DNA of 64,000 nucleotides from Rhodospirillales bacterium 70-18. Lineage in GTDB: Bacteria; Pseudomonadota; Alphaproteobacteria; Acetobacterales; Acetobacteraceae. Of the stretch, positions 24,163 to 33,689 are shown piece after piece (the stretch's first letter is position 1; every line of letters starts with the position of its first letter). A program made the position numbers and the translations under genes. The notes under the pieces are model-generated. The model did no database searches. It was given only the letters and a program-made list of their open reading frames with translations, and had not been told where the DNA came from. The stretch covers positions 1-64,000 of the forward strand of contig MKWE01000014.1 in NCBI GenBank assembly GCA_001899585.1, read 5' to 3'.

Positions 24163-24855
24163 TCACATCGCCGCGACATCGGCCGCCGCCAGCAGCCGGC
24201 GGACGGCATGCAGGTCGTCCGCCACGGCGACGCACAGCGCGCCGATCTCGGCGTCGGCCGGCACGATGTCGGGCACCATCACCGTCATCATCCCGGCGGC
24301 ATGGGCGGCCCGCACGCCGTTATGCGAATCCTCCACCGCCAGGCAGTCCGCCGCGCCCACGCCCAGCCCCTCGGCGGCGCGCAGGAACAAATCCGGGCGT
24401 GGCTTGGAATGCGCCACATCCTCGCGCGTCAGCACCACGCCGAAGCGCGGGCGCAGGCCGGTGCGGGCCAGGTGCTCCTCGGCATGCGCGCGGGTGGCCG
24501 CCGTCGCGATGGCCAGCGGCAGGCGGCGCGCGGCGATGGCGTCCAGCAGTTCCACCGCCCCGGGCTTGAGCGGCACCCCGGCGGCCAGCCGCTCGCCGCG
24601 CCGCGCCACATAGGCGGCGCGGTGGGCGTCATAGGGAAAATCCGGGCCCAGCCGGGCGCGCAGCCTGGCCTGGAAATCGTCGCGGGTGCCGCCGATCAGG
24701 CCGTGCAGGAAGCTTTCGGGGAGGTCGTGGCCGAACTCGGCCATGGTCTCCACATAGGTGCGGACATAGATGACCTCGGTGTCCAGCAGCGTGCCGTCCA
24801 TGTCCAGCACCACCGCCCGCACCGGGCGGGGAAACACGCGCGCGCCAGCATCCAT
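24163..24855 (-). CDS. HAD-superfamily phosphatase (beta-phosphoglucomutase/phosphoglycolate phosphatase-like)
   Basis: A 230-residue HAD hydrolase. Motif I is DMDGTLLDTE (nucleophile and acid Asp near residues 19 and 21). The helical cap follows. Motif II is the Thr in AIATAATRAH, motif III the Lys in AHSKPRPD, and motif IV the Asp of AVEDSHNGVRAA. GGAGGG precedes the ATG. It lies 16 bp downstream of the DAHP synthase stop and is probably co-transcribed. Its substrate is a small sugar phosphate or phosphoglycolate, not resolved by sequence. Confidence 0.9.
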   Translation of the reverse strand: MDAGARVFPRPVRAVVLDMDGTLLDTEVIYVRTYVETMAEFGHDLPESFLHGLIGGTRDDFQARLRARLGPDFPYDAHRAAYVARRGERLAAGVPLKPGAVELLDAIAARRLPLAIATAATRAHAEEHLARTGLRPRFGVVLTREDVAHSKPRPDLFLRAAEGLGVGAADCLAVEDSHNGVRAAHAAGMMTVMVPDIVPADAEIGALCVAVADDLHAVRRLLAAADVAAM

Positions 24856-24871
24856 GCACAGCCCTCCGCGG

Positions 24872-26272
24872 TTATCCTAGGGCGACCGCCGGGGGGCCGC
24901 AACGCCGCGCCTGCTTCAGCTCCCCGGCGATCAGGAAGGCCAGTTCCAGCGCCTGCGCCCCGTTCAGCCGGGGGTCGCACTGGGTGTGGTAGCGCGCGCC
25001 CAGATCCGCCTCGGCGATGGCGCGCGCGCCGCCGGTGCACTCGGTGACATCCTTGCCGGTCATCTCCAGGTGGACGCCGCCGGCATGGGTGCCCTCGGTC
25101 CGGTGGGCGGCGAAAAACCCGCGCAATTCGGCCAGAATCCGGTCGAAATCGCGGGTTTTATGGCCGGTGGAGGCCTTGATCGTGTTGCCGTGCATGGGAT
25201 CGCAGGACCACAGCACCGCCCTGCCCTCCCGCTTCACCGCGCGCAGCAGCGGCGGCAGCACCGTTTCCACCTTGTCCGCGCCGGTGCGCACGATCAGCGT
25301 CAGGCGGCCGGGTTCGTTGGCCGGGTTGAGCAGGTCGATCAGGCGCAGCAGTTCGTCCGGCGTCATGGTGGGGCCGCATTTCACCCCGATCGGGTTGGCC
25401 ACGCCCTTCAGGAAGGCGACATGCGCGCCGTCTGGCTGGCGGGTGCGCTCGCCGATCCAGAGCAGGTGGGCGGAGCAGTCATAGGCGGTGCCGGTGAGGC
25501 TGTCCGTGCGGGTCAGCGCCTCCTCGTACGGCAGAAGCAGCGCCTCGTGGCTGGTCCAGAAGGCGGTCTCGGTCATTTGCGGGCTGGTCGCGGGGGTGAT
25601 GCCGACGGCCTGCATGAAGGCCAGGCTTTCGTCGATGCGCTGGGAAATCTCGGCGTAGCGCGGGCCGAGCGGCGAGTCGGCCACGAAGCTGCGGTTCCAG
25701 TCATGCACCCGGCGCAGATCGGCGAAGCCGCCCTGGGCGAAGGCGCGCAGCAGGTTCAGGGTGACGGCGCTCTGGTAATAGGCATCGAGCATGCGGCGCG
25801 GGTCGGGGGTGCGGTCGGCCTCAGTGAAGCCGGGGCCGTTGACGATGTCGCCGCGATAGATCGGCAGGGTGACGCCGCCGATCGTCTCGGTGGGGGCGGT
25901 GCGCGGCTTGGCGAACTGGCCGGCCATGCGGCCGACCTTCACCACCGGCATGCCGGCGCCGAAGGTGAGCACCACCGCCATCTGCAGCAGCACGCGGAAG
26001 CTGTCGCGGATCAGGTTGGCGTGGAACTCGTCGAAGGATTCCGCGCAGTCGCCCCCTTGCAGCAGGAAGGCCTCGCCGGTGGTGGCGCGGGCCAGCGCCG
26101 CCTTCAGCCGCCGCGCCTCCCCAGCGAAGACCAAAGGCGGGCATTGGCGCAGCCGTGCCTCGGTGGCGGCCAGTGCCGCCGGGTCCGGGTAGACCGGCGC
26201 CTGCTCGATGGGGTGGGCGCGCCAGCGGTCGGGCGTCCATGCCGGGGCGGAAGCGGCGTCCTGCGGGGCCAT
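24872..26272 (-). CDS. class II 3-deoxy-D-arabino-heptulosonate-7-phosphate (DAHP) synthase
   Basis: A 466-residue enzyme for the first step of the shikimate pathway, condensing phosphoenolpyruvate with erythrose 4-phosphate. Class II signatures are plain: [14 protein letters not shown] near residue 72, [32 protein letters not shown]-like [15 protein letters not shown], and the metal region [20 protein letters not shown]. Its length matches plant/Mycobacterium type enzymes. The gene is preceded by a consensus promoter, a hairpin terminator and a 31-codon reading frame. This layout suggests leader-level control. Confidence 0.95.
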   Translation of the reverse strand: MAPQDAASAPAWTPDRWRAHPIEQAPVYPDPAALAATEARLRQCPPLVFAGEARRLKAALARATTGEAFLLQGGDCAESFDEFHANLIRDSFRVLLQMAVVLTFGAGMPVVKVGRMAGQFAKPRTAPTETIGGVTLPIYRGDIVNGPGFTEADRTPDPRRMLDAYYQSAVTLNLLRAFAQGGFADLRRVHDWNRSFVADSPLGPRYAEISQRIDESLAFMQAVGITPATSPQMTETAFWTSHEALLLPYEEALTRTDSLTGTAYDCSAHLLWIGERTRQPDGAHVAFLKGVANPIGVKCGPTMTPDELLRLIDLLNPANEPGRLTLIVRTGADKVETVLPPLLRAVKREGRAVLWSCDPMHGNTIKASTGHKTRDFDRILAELRGFFAAHRTEGTHAGGVHLEMTGKDVTECTGGARAIAEADLGARYHTQCDPRLNGAQALELAFLIAGELKQARRCGPPAVALG

Positions 26273-26277
26273 GGCGT

Positions 26278-26373
26278 TCAGCCCTTGTGTCGGTCGGTGG
26301 GGCGCGGCCCGGCCGGCGCGGGCGCGGCGGGGGTGGAGGGTCCGGTGAGGACATCGAAATCGTCGTGTGCCAT
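26278..26373 (-). CDS. 31-residue small reading frame directly upstream of DAHP synthase
   Basis: [11 protein letters not shown] and then a Pro/Ala-rich tail, ending in TDRHKG. The ATG at 26371-26373 is preceded by AGGAAG at suitable spacing, and the stop lies 5 bp before the DAHP synthase ATG. Translation of this frame would couple to aro gene translation. It contains one Phe and no Trp or Tyr, so it is not a classical aromatic-amino-acid attenuator peptide. It could be a small leader protein or chance. Confidence 0.4.
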   Translation of the reverse strand: MAHDDFDVLTGPSTPAAPAPAGPRPTDRHKG

Positions 26374-26448
26374 GGGCTGTCTTCCTGGGTGGGAAGCCGG
26401 CTCACCGATGGCGGGATTTCGTGGAGTAGCGAGAGGGCAGAAACACAA

Positions 26449-26471
26449 AAGCCGCCAGGGTGAGGCGGCTT
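26449..26471 (-). terminator. intrinsic terminator/attenuator in the DAHP synthase leader
   Basis: Read on the minus strand, AAGCCGCC and GGCGGCTT form an 8-bp stem around a 7-nt loop, followed by a T-rich run (TTTTGTGTTT). It lies 30-55 nt downstream of the predicted start of transcription and about 180 bp upstream of the DAHP synthase ATG. It would therefore end most transcripts before the gene unless bypassed. Confidence 0.65.
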
Positions 26472-26510
26472 CGGGTGATCTGCTGTGTGTGCGTGACCCT
26501 AGACCGCCGG

Positions 26511-26540
26511 ATTATACCAGCGGTACCAAAATCGTGTCGT
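26511..26540 (-). promoter_or_regulatory. sigma70-type promoter for the DAHP synthase operon
   Basis: On the minus strand a perfect -10 TATAAT (26511-26516) is preceded by an 18-bp spacer and a -35 ACGACA (26535-26540, four of six matches to TTGACA). Transcription would start near 26504. A perfect TATAAT is rare in this GC-rich sequence, which adds weight. Confidence 0.65.
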
Positions 26541-26654
26541 GACGGGTCGCGGCGGGTTGCGCATGGCGGGAAGATGGCGCGAACGCGGGCGCAGTGCAAG
26601 AGGCAATCCCGCACCGCGCCCCCGCTTCAGCGCCCCCGCTTCAGCGCCCCGGCT

Positions 26655-27212
26655 TCAGCGTTCGGCTTCCACGGCGGCGGCGTCGATGGCCGCCGCGATG
26701 GCGCGCACCCGCTCCTGCGGGATCGGGCCGCCCGAGAGGCGCAGGCGCAGCGCGAGCCGGAGGTTGCCCATGGCGCGCAGCAGCGGCGCGACCGAGCCGC
26801 CCTCCTCCGTGGCGCCGCCGCCGAAGCGGGCGAAGATGGCATCGAGCTGGGCGCGGTTGGCGTCCAGTTCAGCCAGGCCCTCCGGCGTCGCCGTGTACTG
26901 CTTCTTGCCCTCGCCGGCGGTGACCGCGGTGAAGCCGAGCTCCTCCAGCATGGTCAGGGTCGGGTAGATCACACCGGGGCTGGGGCTGTAGGCGCCGCCT
27001 GTGAGCTCCTCGATCGCCTTGATCAGCTCGTAGCCGTGCCTGGGCTTCTCGGCGACCAGGCGGAGCAGGACGAAGCGCAGGTCCCCCTGCTCCAGCATCC
27101 GCCCGCCGCCGCCGTGCCGGCGGCCGAAATGGCGTCCGTGCATGCCGCGCATGTGGCGGCGGCCGTGGCCGTGCTGCCCGCAGCCTTCGTTTTGCATCAT
27201 GTGTCCGAACAT
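26655..27212 (-). CDS. PadR-family transcriptional regulator with His-rich N-terminus
   Basis: A 185-residue DNA-binding protein. After a 39-residue extension rich in His, Arg and Gly, residues 42-115 are the PadR winged helix (LRFVLLRLVAEKPRHGYELIKAI ... SPSPGVIYPTLTMLEELG). A helical C-terminal dimerisation region follows. The ATG at 27210-27212 follows GGAG at a workable distance; an ATG 8 codons earlier is possible. The His-rich head could bind metal ions (inference). It is divergent from the esterase at 27453. Twin palindromes just upstream are a likely self-operator. Confidence 0.9.
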   Translation of the reverse strand: MFGHMMQNEGCGQHGHGRRHMRGMHGRHFGRRHGGGGRMLEQGDLRFVLLRLVAEKPRHGYELIKAIEELTGGAYSPSPGVIYPTLTMLEELGFTAVTAGEGKKQYTATPEGLAELDANRAQLDAIFARFGGGATEEGGSVAPLLRAMGNLRLALRLRLSGGPIPQERVRAIAAAIDAAAVEAER

Positions 27213-27258
27213 TCTCTGTCTCCACGGCGCCACCATGGCGCCTGGATCAGATATGGCT

Positions 27259-27286
27259 TCGATATATCGATCTTCAAGATATATCT
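27259..27286. promoter_or_regulatory. two AT-rich palindromes upstream of padR (candidate operator)
   Basis: A perfect 12-bp palindrome TCGATATATCGA (27259-27270) and a perfect 10-bp palindrome AGATATATCT (27277-27286) share the core GATATATC, with centres 17 bp apart. They are 47 bp upstream of the PadR start in an otherwise GC-rich sequence. PadR regulators commonly bind short dyads over their own promoter. Confidence 0.55.
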
Positions 27287-27452
27287 AAGATGGATTTTTA
27301 AAGGCGCCGCGAAAGGGGCTGCGTGAGGTGGCCGGCAAGCAGCCCAGCCTGGCCTAGGGCCTTGATCCGCTGGCAGTTTTCACGGCACATGCCTTGACAT
27401 GCGGCGGGGCGTTTCGTTGACTCCGCCGCACCAAACCGTTGCAGGTGAGACA

Positions 27453-28727
27453 GTGAGAACAGATCAACACGCACTGGGTTTCGGCCGCCGCGAACTGGCG
27501 GCCCGGGCCACGACGTTGCTCGGCGGCGCCGCCGCGAGCGTCGCGCTGGCCGGCCCCGCAGCGGCGCAGCAGGCCGCCGCGAAGGCGGAGGCCCCGCCCT
27601 TGCCGGTCGCCTCCGGCCTCACCTACCAGCATATCGGCCGTTGGGACGTGGCGCGGCTGAACAAGATCCTGACCGTCGATATGCCCGCCTTCACCGGGTT
27701 CAAGGTTGACTACAAGCCGGCGCAGAATGCGGTGAACCTGTACCGCGTGGCGTATCCGTCGGTGATTCCCGAGCAGAACAACCGGCCGACGATGACCTCG
27801 GGCCTGATCGCCATCCCCGAGACCGGCGACAAGGCCATGCCGATGGTCTCGTACCAGCACGGGACCGTCTATCTGAAGGAGCAGGCCCCCTCCTTCCCCG
27901 AGAAATCGCCGGAAACGCAGCTGATGATCGCCCAGTTCGCGGGGCGCGGGGACGTGGTGGTGGGGGCCGATTATTTCGGCCTGGGGCTCTCCACCGAGCC
28001 GGAAGGCTATATCGTGATGGGCAGCCACCAGCAGGCCACCGCCGACATGATCCGTGCCGGCCGGGCGATTCTGGCGGCGCGCGGGATCGGGGTGACCAGG
28101 CTGTGCATCGCCGGGTGGTCGCAGGGCGGGCTGGTGACCATGGCGCTGCTGAAGCGCCTGGAGGAAGACGGTGTGGCGGTGAAGGCGGCGGCGACGGCCT
28201 CCGCCCCGGTCGACCCGTTCGTGGCGTTGAATGGCTACCTGAATTTCCCCCGCCCCAACGCGGCGAGCTGGATCAACTCGCTCTTTATCCTGTCGGCATT
28301 TTCGTATGAGAATTATTATGGCGTTCCCGGCCTCGCCGAGGCGCTGATCAACCCGGCCTACCTGGATATCTGCCGGCAATTCTACGAAAAGAAACCGATC
28401 GACTACAACGCCGTGCCGACCGACCTGCACAAGCTCATCCGGCCGGAGTACTTCAACTCACAATACTTCGCCCGCTCGGAGTATGGCCGGCTGATGAAGG
28501 AGGCCCAGGGCTATCGCTGGGTGATCCAGACGCCGACGCGCAACTATTTCGGCGGCTCCGACGAGGCCGTCAGCCCCGGGCTGGCCAAGCTGGTGGTGGA
28601 TTATCAGCAGGCGATCGGAAGCGACAAGGTGACGGCCGTCTCCGCCGGCGACGATGCCAACCATCGCGGCACCTATGCGCGGGCGGCGCTGGACTGGAAA
28701 ACCTGGTTCGACACGCTCGCCGGCTGA
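27453..28727 (+). CDS. exported alpha/beta-hydrolase (esterase/lipase-like)
   Basis: A 424-residue protein starting with GTG (27453) after AGGTGA. The N-terminus GFGRRELAARATTLLGG...AGPAAAQQ is a signal peptide with a twin-arginine-like RR, cleaved near AAAQ. The catalytic triad is visible: S223 in GWSQGG, D370 in GGSDEAVSP and H404 in DDANHRGT. Such secretory lipase-like hydrolases act on ester bonds outside the cytoplasm. An in-frame ATG 18 codons earlier lacks a good ribosome-binding site. The gene stands alone, divergent from padR, so PadR control is possible. Confidence 0.85.
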   Translation: MRTDQHALGFGRRELAARATTLLGGAAASVALAGPAAAQQAAAKAEAPPLPVASGLTYQHIGRWDVARLNKILTVDMPAFTGFKVDYKPAQNAVNLYRVAYPSVIPEQNNRPTMTSGLIAIPETGDKAMPMVSYQHGTVYLKEQAPSFPEKSPETQLMIAQFAGRGDVVVGADYFGLGLSTEPEGYIVMGSHQQATADMIRAGRAILAARGIGVTRLCIAGWSQGGLVTMALLKRLEEDGVAVKAAATASAPVDPFVALNGYLNFPRPNAASWINSLFILSAFSYENYYGVPGLAEALINPAYLDICRQFYEKKPIDYNAVPTDLHKLIRPEYFNSQYFARSEYGRLMKEAQGYRWVIQTPTRNYFGGSDEAVSPGLAKLVVDYQQAIGSDKVTAVSAGDDANHRGTYARAALDWKTWFDTLAG

Positions 28728-28747
28728 GCGGCCGGCCCGGCCATCGC

Positions 28748-28793
28748 GCCCATGTCTGCCCGGTGCATCTTCTCGCACCGGGCAGACATGGGC
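28748..28793. terminator. perfect 19-bp inverted repeat after the esterase gene
   Basis: GCCCATGTCTGCCCGGTGC (28748-28766) pairs perfectly with 28775-28793 around an 8-nt loop (ATCTTCTC). It lies 20 bp after the esterase stop. No T-run follows. It most likely acts as a transcription terminator or 3'-end stabiliser. Confidence 0.6.
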
Positions 28794-28830
28794 CTCCGCT
28801 TCGTCCATGTCATCGCGGTGCGGAATACTT

Positions 28831-28850
28831 GGAAATCGCATCGAATTTCC
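28831..28850. promoter_or_regulatory. small dyad upstream of the 28949 gene
   Basis: GGAAAT and ATTTCC form a 6-bp inverted repeat with an 8-nt spacer, inside an AT-rich stretch (28830-28890) that contrasts with the surrounding GC-rich DNA. It probably marks the promoter region of the 28949-29353 gene. Support is limited to composition and symmetry. Confidence 0.3.
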
Positions 28851-28948
28851 GGATTTTTATGAACAGAAGCGGTTCATATTAAATATTCGCCTCCGCTTGC
28901 ATTCGCCGCCTCCGGTGGCCACGTGAGTCTTCGTTCAGGGAGGCGAAA

Positions 28949-29353
28949 ATGGTGGGCAGGCAGGGTGTCGGCGCGCGGTGGGAGGCTTATCGGCCGTCCA
29001 AGGCGCTGTGGTTCTGGTCTTGCGCGGGGTGTGCCGTCGCCACCATCGTGGTCGGGTTCGCCTGGGGCGGCTGGGTCACCGGCGGCACGGCGGCGCGCAT
29101 GGCCAGCGATGCGGCGGATGGCGCGCGGACGCAATTGGCGGCCGCGGTATGCGTCAGCCGCTTCGACAGCGGCCCGGACGCGGCGGCGCAACTGGCCGCG
29201 CTGAAGAAGGCCGACAGCTACAGCCGCAGCAGCCTGATCGAGAAGGACGGCTGGGCGACGCTGCCCGGCGGCAAGAACCCGGTGGACGGGGCGGCCGATC
29301 TGTGCGCTCGGCGGCTGGTGAGCGCGGGGACGACGGGGGCGGCGAAGGGGTAG
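28949..29353 (+). CDS. small membrane-anchored protein of unknown function
   Basis: A 134-residue protein with AGGGAGG before its ATG. A single hydrophobic helix lies at about residues 19-46 (ALWFWSCAGCAVATIVVGFAWGGWVTG). It is followed by an Ala-rich soluble region with a conserved-looking core (AVCVSRFDSGPDAAAQLAALKKADSYSR...EKDGWATLPGG). The predicted topology is an inner-membrane anchor with the tail on one side. I do not recognise a functional family. It is convergent with the acyl-CoA synthetase gene. Confidence 0.75.
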   Translation: MVGRQGVGARWEAYRPSKALWFWSCAGCAVATIVVGFAWGGWVTGGTAARMASDAADGARTQLAAAVCVSRFDSGPDAAAQLAALKKADSYSRSSLIEKDGWATLPGGKNPVDGAADLCARRLVSAGTTGAAKG

Positions 29354-29386
29354 GCGCGCCCATCGCCCCGTCCGCGGGCGGAGCGA

Positions 29387-29486
29387 GGAAGGAAGGCCAC
29401 AAAGAGACGTAGAGGCGATGAGAAGGCAGATGGGGCTGGCTCGCCCGCTTCTCGCTGCCTCTACGTTTCTTTGTGAATACTTCCTT
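29387..29486. repeat. long imperfect inverted repeat between convergent genes
   Basis: An approximately 40-nt arm (29387-29426) is complementary to 29444-29486 with a few mismatches. The best part pairs 18 of 19 bases (CACAAAGARACGTAGAGGC), and the loop is short. It is AT-richer than its surroundings. It sits between two convergent stop codons and would fold into a long hairpin in either transcript. Confidence 0.6.
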
Positions 29487-29530
29487 GGGGCGGCTGAAGT
29501 GGCGGATTGCGTCCGCCCTATGGTGGCGGG

Positions 29531-31207
<1,677 letters not shown>

Positions 31208-31287
31208 CCGCCCCTCCCGTTCGGCGCGCTGCTGACGGCCGCGCCGTATGGTTAGCGCGTCGGATGGGGCGGCGGGAAGAGCGCTGC

Positions 31288-31680
31288 TCAGGCGGGGGCG
31301 GACAGGGTCGCCAGGAAGCGGCGGACGGTGTCGGTGCGCACCGGCTTGCTGGCGGTCTGCAGGGCGCGCAGGCCGTGCGCGCGGCCTAGGGTGGCGCCCA
31401 TGCGCAGCCAGGTCTCGCCATAGCCGGTGACCAACAGCACCGGCAGGCCGGGGTTGAAGGCGGCGATCTCCTTCAGCGCCTCGTAGCCGTCCTGGTCGGG
31501 CATCATCACGTCGATGATAAGGGCAGCGGGGCTGAGACGCTCAAGCTGGGTGCGGATGTCGCTGCCCTCCTCGCCCACGACGGCGGCGAAGCCCAGGGTG
31601 CGGCAGAGTTCGGCCAGGGTGGCTGCCACATCCTTGCGATCGTCCACGACCAGGATCGTGGGAGGGGCCGCCGATGACAT
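31288..31680 (-). CDS. single-domain response regulator (CheY-like receiver)
   Basis: A 130-residue stand-alone receiver. Acidic pocket residues D13 and D14, phospho-acceptor D57 (LIIDVMMPD), Thr in LLVTGYGE and Lys in TASKPVR are all present. There is no output domain, so it must act by protein contact, as a phosphorelay intermediate or a hybrid-kinase partner. No histidine kinase is encoded nearby. It is divergent from the HpcH-type aldolase gene. Confidence 0.92.
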   Translation of the reverse strand: MSSAAPPTILVVDDRKDVAATLAELCRTLGFAAVVGEEGSDIRTQLERLSPAALIIDVMMPDQDGYEALKEIAAFNPGLPVLLVTGYGETWLRMGATLGRAHGLRALQTASKPVRTDTVRRFLATLSAPA

Positions 31681-31776
31681 CGTCTGAATACGCCTGTGTT
31701 GAGTCCTGATTCGCGCGGCAATGACGCCGTTCTGATGATAGTGACACGGTGCGATTTATCCGTATCGCTAGATCGC

Positions 31777-31795
31777 CGTTCAATTTTCGTGAACG
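31777..31795. promoter_or_regulatory. dyad in the divergent region between the receiver and aldolase genes
   Basis: CGTTCA and TGAACG form a perfect 6-bp inverted repeat with a 7-nt AT-rich spacer, in the 217-bp divergent intergenic region. The position suits an operator for either gene. There is no further support. Confidence 0.3.
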
Positions 31796-31897
31796 GGCAT
31801 ATCGCGCGCCGACGGCGCGCCTGCCGAGACGCGGACGCAGGATTGACACGCTCCCTGCCCGGTGCTGGCGTCAGCGCAACAATGGGAGGACCCAACG

Positions 31898-32707
31898 ATG
31901 TCGATGATCCCGAACCCGACCCTGGCCCGGCTGCGGCAGGGCAAGCTGGCGCTGGGGTTCTGCGTATACCATCTGCGCACCGCCGCCTCGGCCATGCTGG
32001 CGCACGCCACCGGGTACGACTGGCTGTTCATCGACGCCGAGCACGGCGCCTTCACCACCCAGGAGGCCTCGCAGATGTGCCTGGCGGCGCTGCCGCTGGG
32101 GATCACGCCGATCGTGCGGGTGTGCGCGGATGCGCTGGACGAGGGCACGCGGGCGCTGGACAACGGCGCGATGGGGCTGATCATCCCGCATGTGGATACC
32201 GAGGCGCAGGCCAGGCGGGTGGCGCAGGCCTTCCGCTTCCCGCCGATCGGCATGCGCAGCTGGGGCGCGCCGCCGGCCGCGTTCAACTATGGCGGCCCGT
32301 CGCTGGGCGAGGCGCAGGCGGTGCTGAACCGCGAGGTGATGATCTGCGCCATGATCGAGACCGAGGAGGCGGTGGCCAATGTAGACGCGATCGCCGCGGT
32401 GGAGGGCATCGACCTGCTGATGATCGGCACCACCGACCTGACCACCACCATGGGCATCCCGGGCCAGTGGGGCCACGCCAAGGTGAAAGCCGCCTATGAG
32501 CGCGTCGGCGCCGCCTGCACGAAGCACGGCAAGCTGCTGGGCACCGGCGGCATCGGCGACAACGACTGGGCCGCGTACTACCTCACCCGTGGCGCGCGCA
32601 TGATCCTGGCCGCCTCCGACCACGGCATGATCATGCAGGCCGGCACCCAGCGCGCCGGCGAGCTGCGAGCGCTGGAGGGGCGCGCGGCGGTGGCCGAGCC
32701 GGACTGA
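31898..32707 (+). CDS. HpcH/HpaI-type class II aldolase
   Basis: A 269-residue TIM-barrel aldolase of the 4-hydroxy-2-oxoheptanedioate / 2-dehydro-3-deoxyglucarate aldolase family. Conserved elements include FIDAEHGAF (catalytic His), GLIIPHVDTEAQA, metal ligands in MIETEEAVANVDAI and IGTTDLTTTMG, and MILAASDHGMI. GGGAGG precedes ATG 31898. It releases pyruvate or a similar keto acid from an aromatic- or sugar-acid-derived substrate. The iolE gene follows 60 bp later in the same direction. Confidence 0.88.
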   Translation: MSMIPNPTLARLRQGKLALGFCVYHLRTAASAMLAHATGYDWLFIDAEHGAFTTQEASQMCLAALPLGITPIVRVCADALDEGTRALDNGAMGLIIPHVDTEAQARRVAQAFRFPPIGMRSWGAPPAAFNYGGPSLGEAQAVLNREVMICAMIETEEAVANVDAIAAVEGIDLLMIGTTDLTTTMGIPGQWGHAKVKAAYERVGAACTKHGKLLGTGGIGDNDWAAYYLTRGARMILAASDHGMIMQAGTQRAGELRALEGRAAVAEPD

Positions 32708-32767
32708 TCCCGGCGGCTTGACGGGCGGATGGGCAAGCGGCACGCAGCACCGGCACAGGAGGCGCGC

Positions 32768-33664
32768 ATGTCCATCCGACTCGGCATCAACCCGATCACC
32801 TGGTCCAACGACGACATGCCGGCGCTGGGTGGGGATATTCCGCTGGCCACCTGCCTCGCCGAGACGCGCCAGGCCGGGTTCGCCGGCACCGAACTGGGCG
32901 GCAAATTCCCGCGCGAGGCCGTCGCCCTGCGCCCGCTGCTGGACGCGCAGGGCCTGGCGCTGGTGTCCGGCTGGTTCGATGGGCGGGCCCTGCTGCGTGA
33001 CCCGGCCGCCGAGTGGGCGGCGGTGCTGCCGCATCTCACCCTATTGCGTGACATGGGCTGCGCCGTGGTGGTCTATGCCGACACCTCGCGCCGCAACGAG
33101 GGCGATATCTTCCGCCCGCTCTCCGGCCGGCCGGTGCTGGACACGGCCGACTGGCCCGCCTATGGCCGCCGGCTGACCGGACTGGCCGAGCGGATGGCCG
33201 ATTTCGGCGTGCGCATGGCGTTCCACCACCACATGGGCACCATCGTGCAGACCGGCGCGGAGATCGACCGGCTGATGGCCCATACCGGCGAGGCGGTCGG
33301 CCTGCTGTTCGACAGCGGGCATTGCCTGTTCGCCGGCGCCGACCCGGCCGCCGTGCTGGCCCGCCATATCGCGCGGGTGGCGCATGTCCACTGCAAGGAT
33401 GTCCGGCGCACCGTGCTGGACCAGGCACTGGCCGGCGACCTGAGCTTCATGGACGCGATCCTGGCCGGCGTGTTCACCGTGCCCGGCGACGGCTGCATCC
33501 CCTTCCCCGCCCTGCTGGCGCAATTGCGGGCGCGCGGCTACGCCGGCTGGCTGGTGGTGGAGGCCGAACAGGACCCGCGCATCGCCGACCCGCTCACCTA
33601 TGCCCGGATGGGACACGACAATCTGGCCACGATGGCGCGGGCGGCCGGGTTCACGATCGCATGA
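32768..33664 (+). CDS. iolE: myo-inosose-2 dehydratase-like protein (IolE, xylose isomerase-like TIM barrel)
   Basis: A 298-residue protein matching IolE in length and signature. GINPITWSNDDMP, LGGDIPLATCLAE and GFAGTELGGKFPRE at the N-terminus are typical of the dehydratase. Metal-site segments FHHHMGT and FDSGHCLFAG lie in the middle, and HVHCKDVR later. IolE dehydrates 2-keto-myo-inositol. No other inositol genes (iolG, B, C, D, A) are present here, so it is separated from a full pathway. A related sugar-acid dehydratase or isomerase role with the adjacent aldolase is possible. Confidence 0.85.
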   Translation: MSIRLGINPITWSNDDMPALGGDIPLATCLAETRQAGFAGTELGGKFPREAVALRPLLDAQGLALVSGWFDGRALLRDPAAEWAAVLPHLTLLRDMGCAVVVYADTSRRNEGDIFRPLSGRPVLDTADWPAYGRRLTGLAERMADFGVRMAFHHHMGTIVQTGAEIDRLMAHTGEAVGLLFDSGHCLFAGADPAAVLARHIARVAHVHCKDVRRTVLDQALAGDLSFMDAILAGVFTVPGDGCIPFPALLAQLRARGYAGWLVVEAEQDPRIADPLTYARMGHDNLATMARAAGFTIA

Positions 33665-33689
33665 TGCCAGCCGGCTGAGGGGTCGGCTG

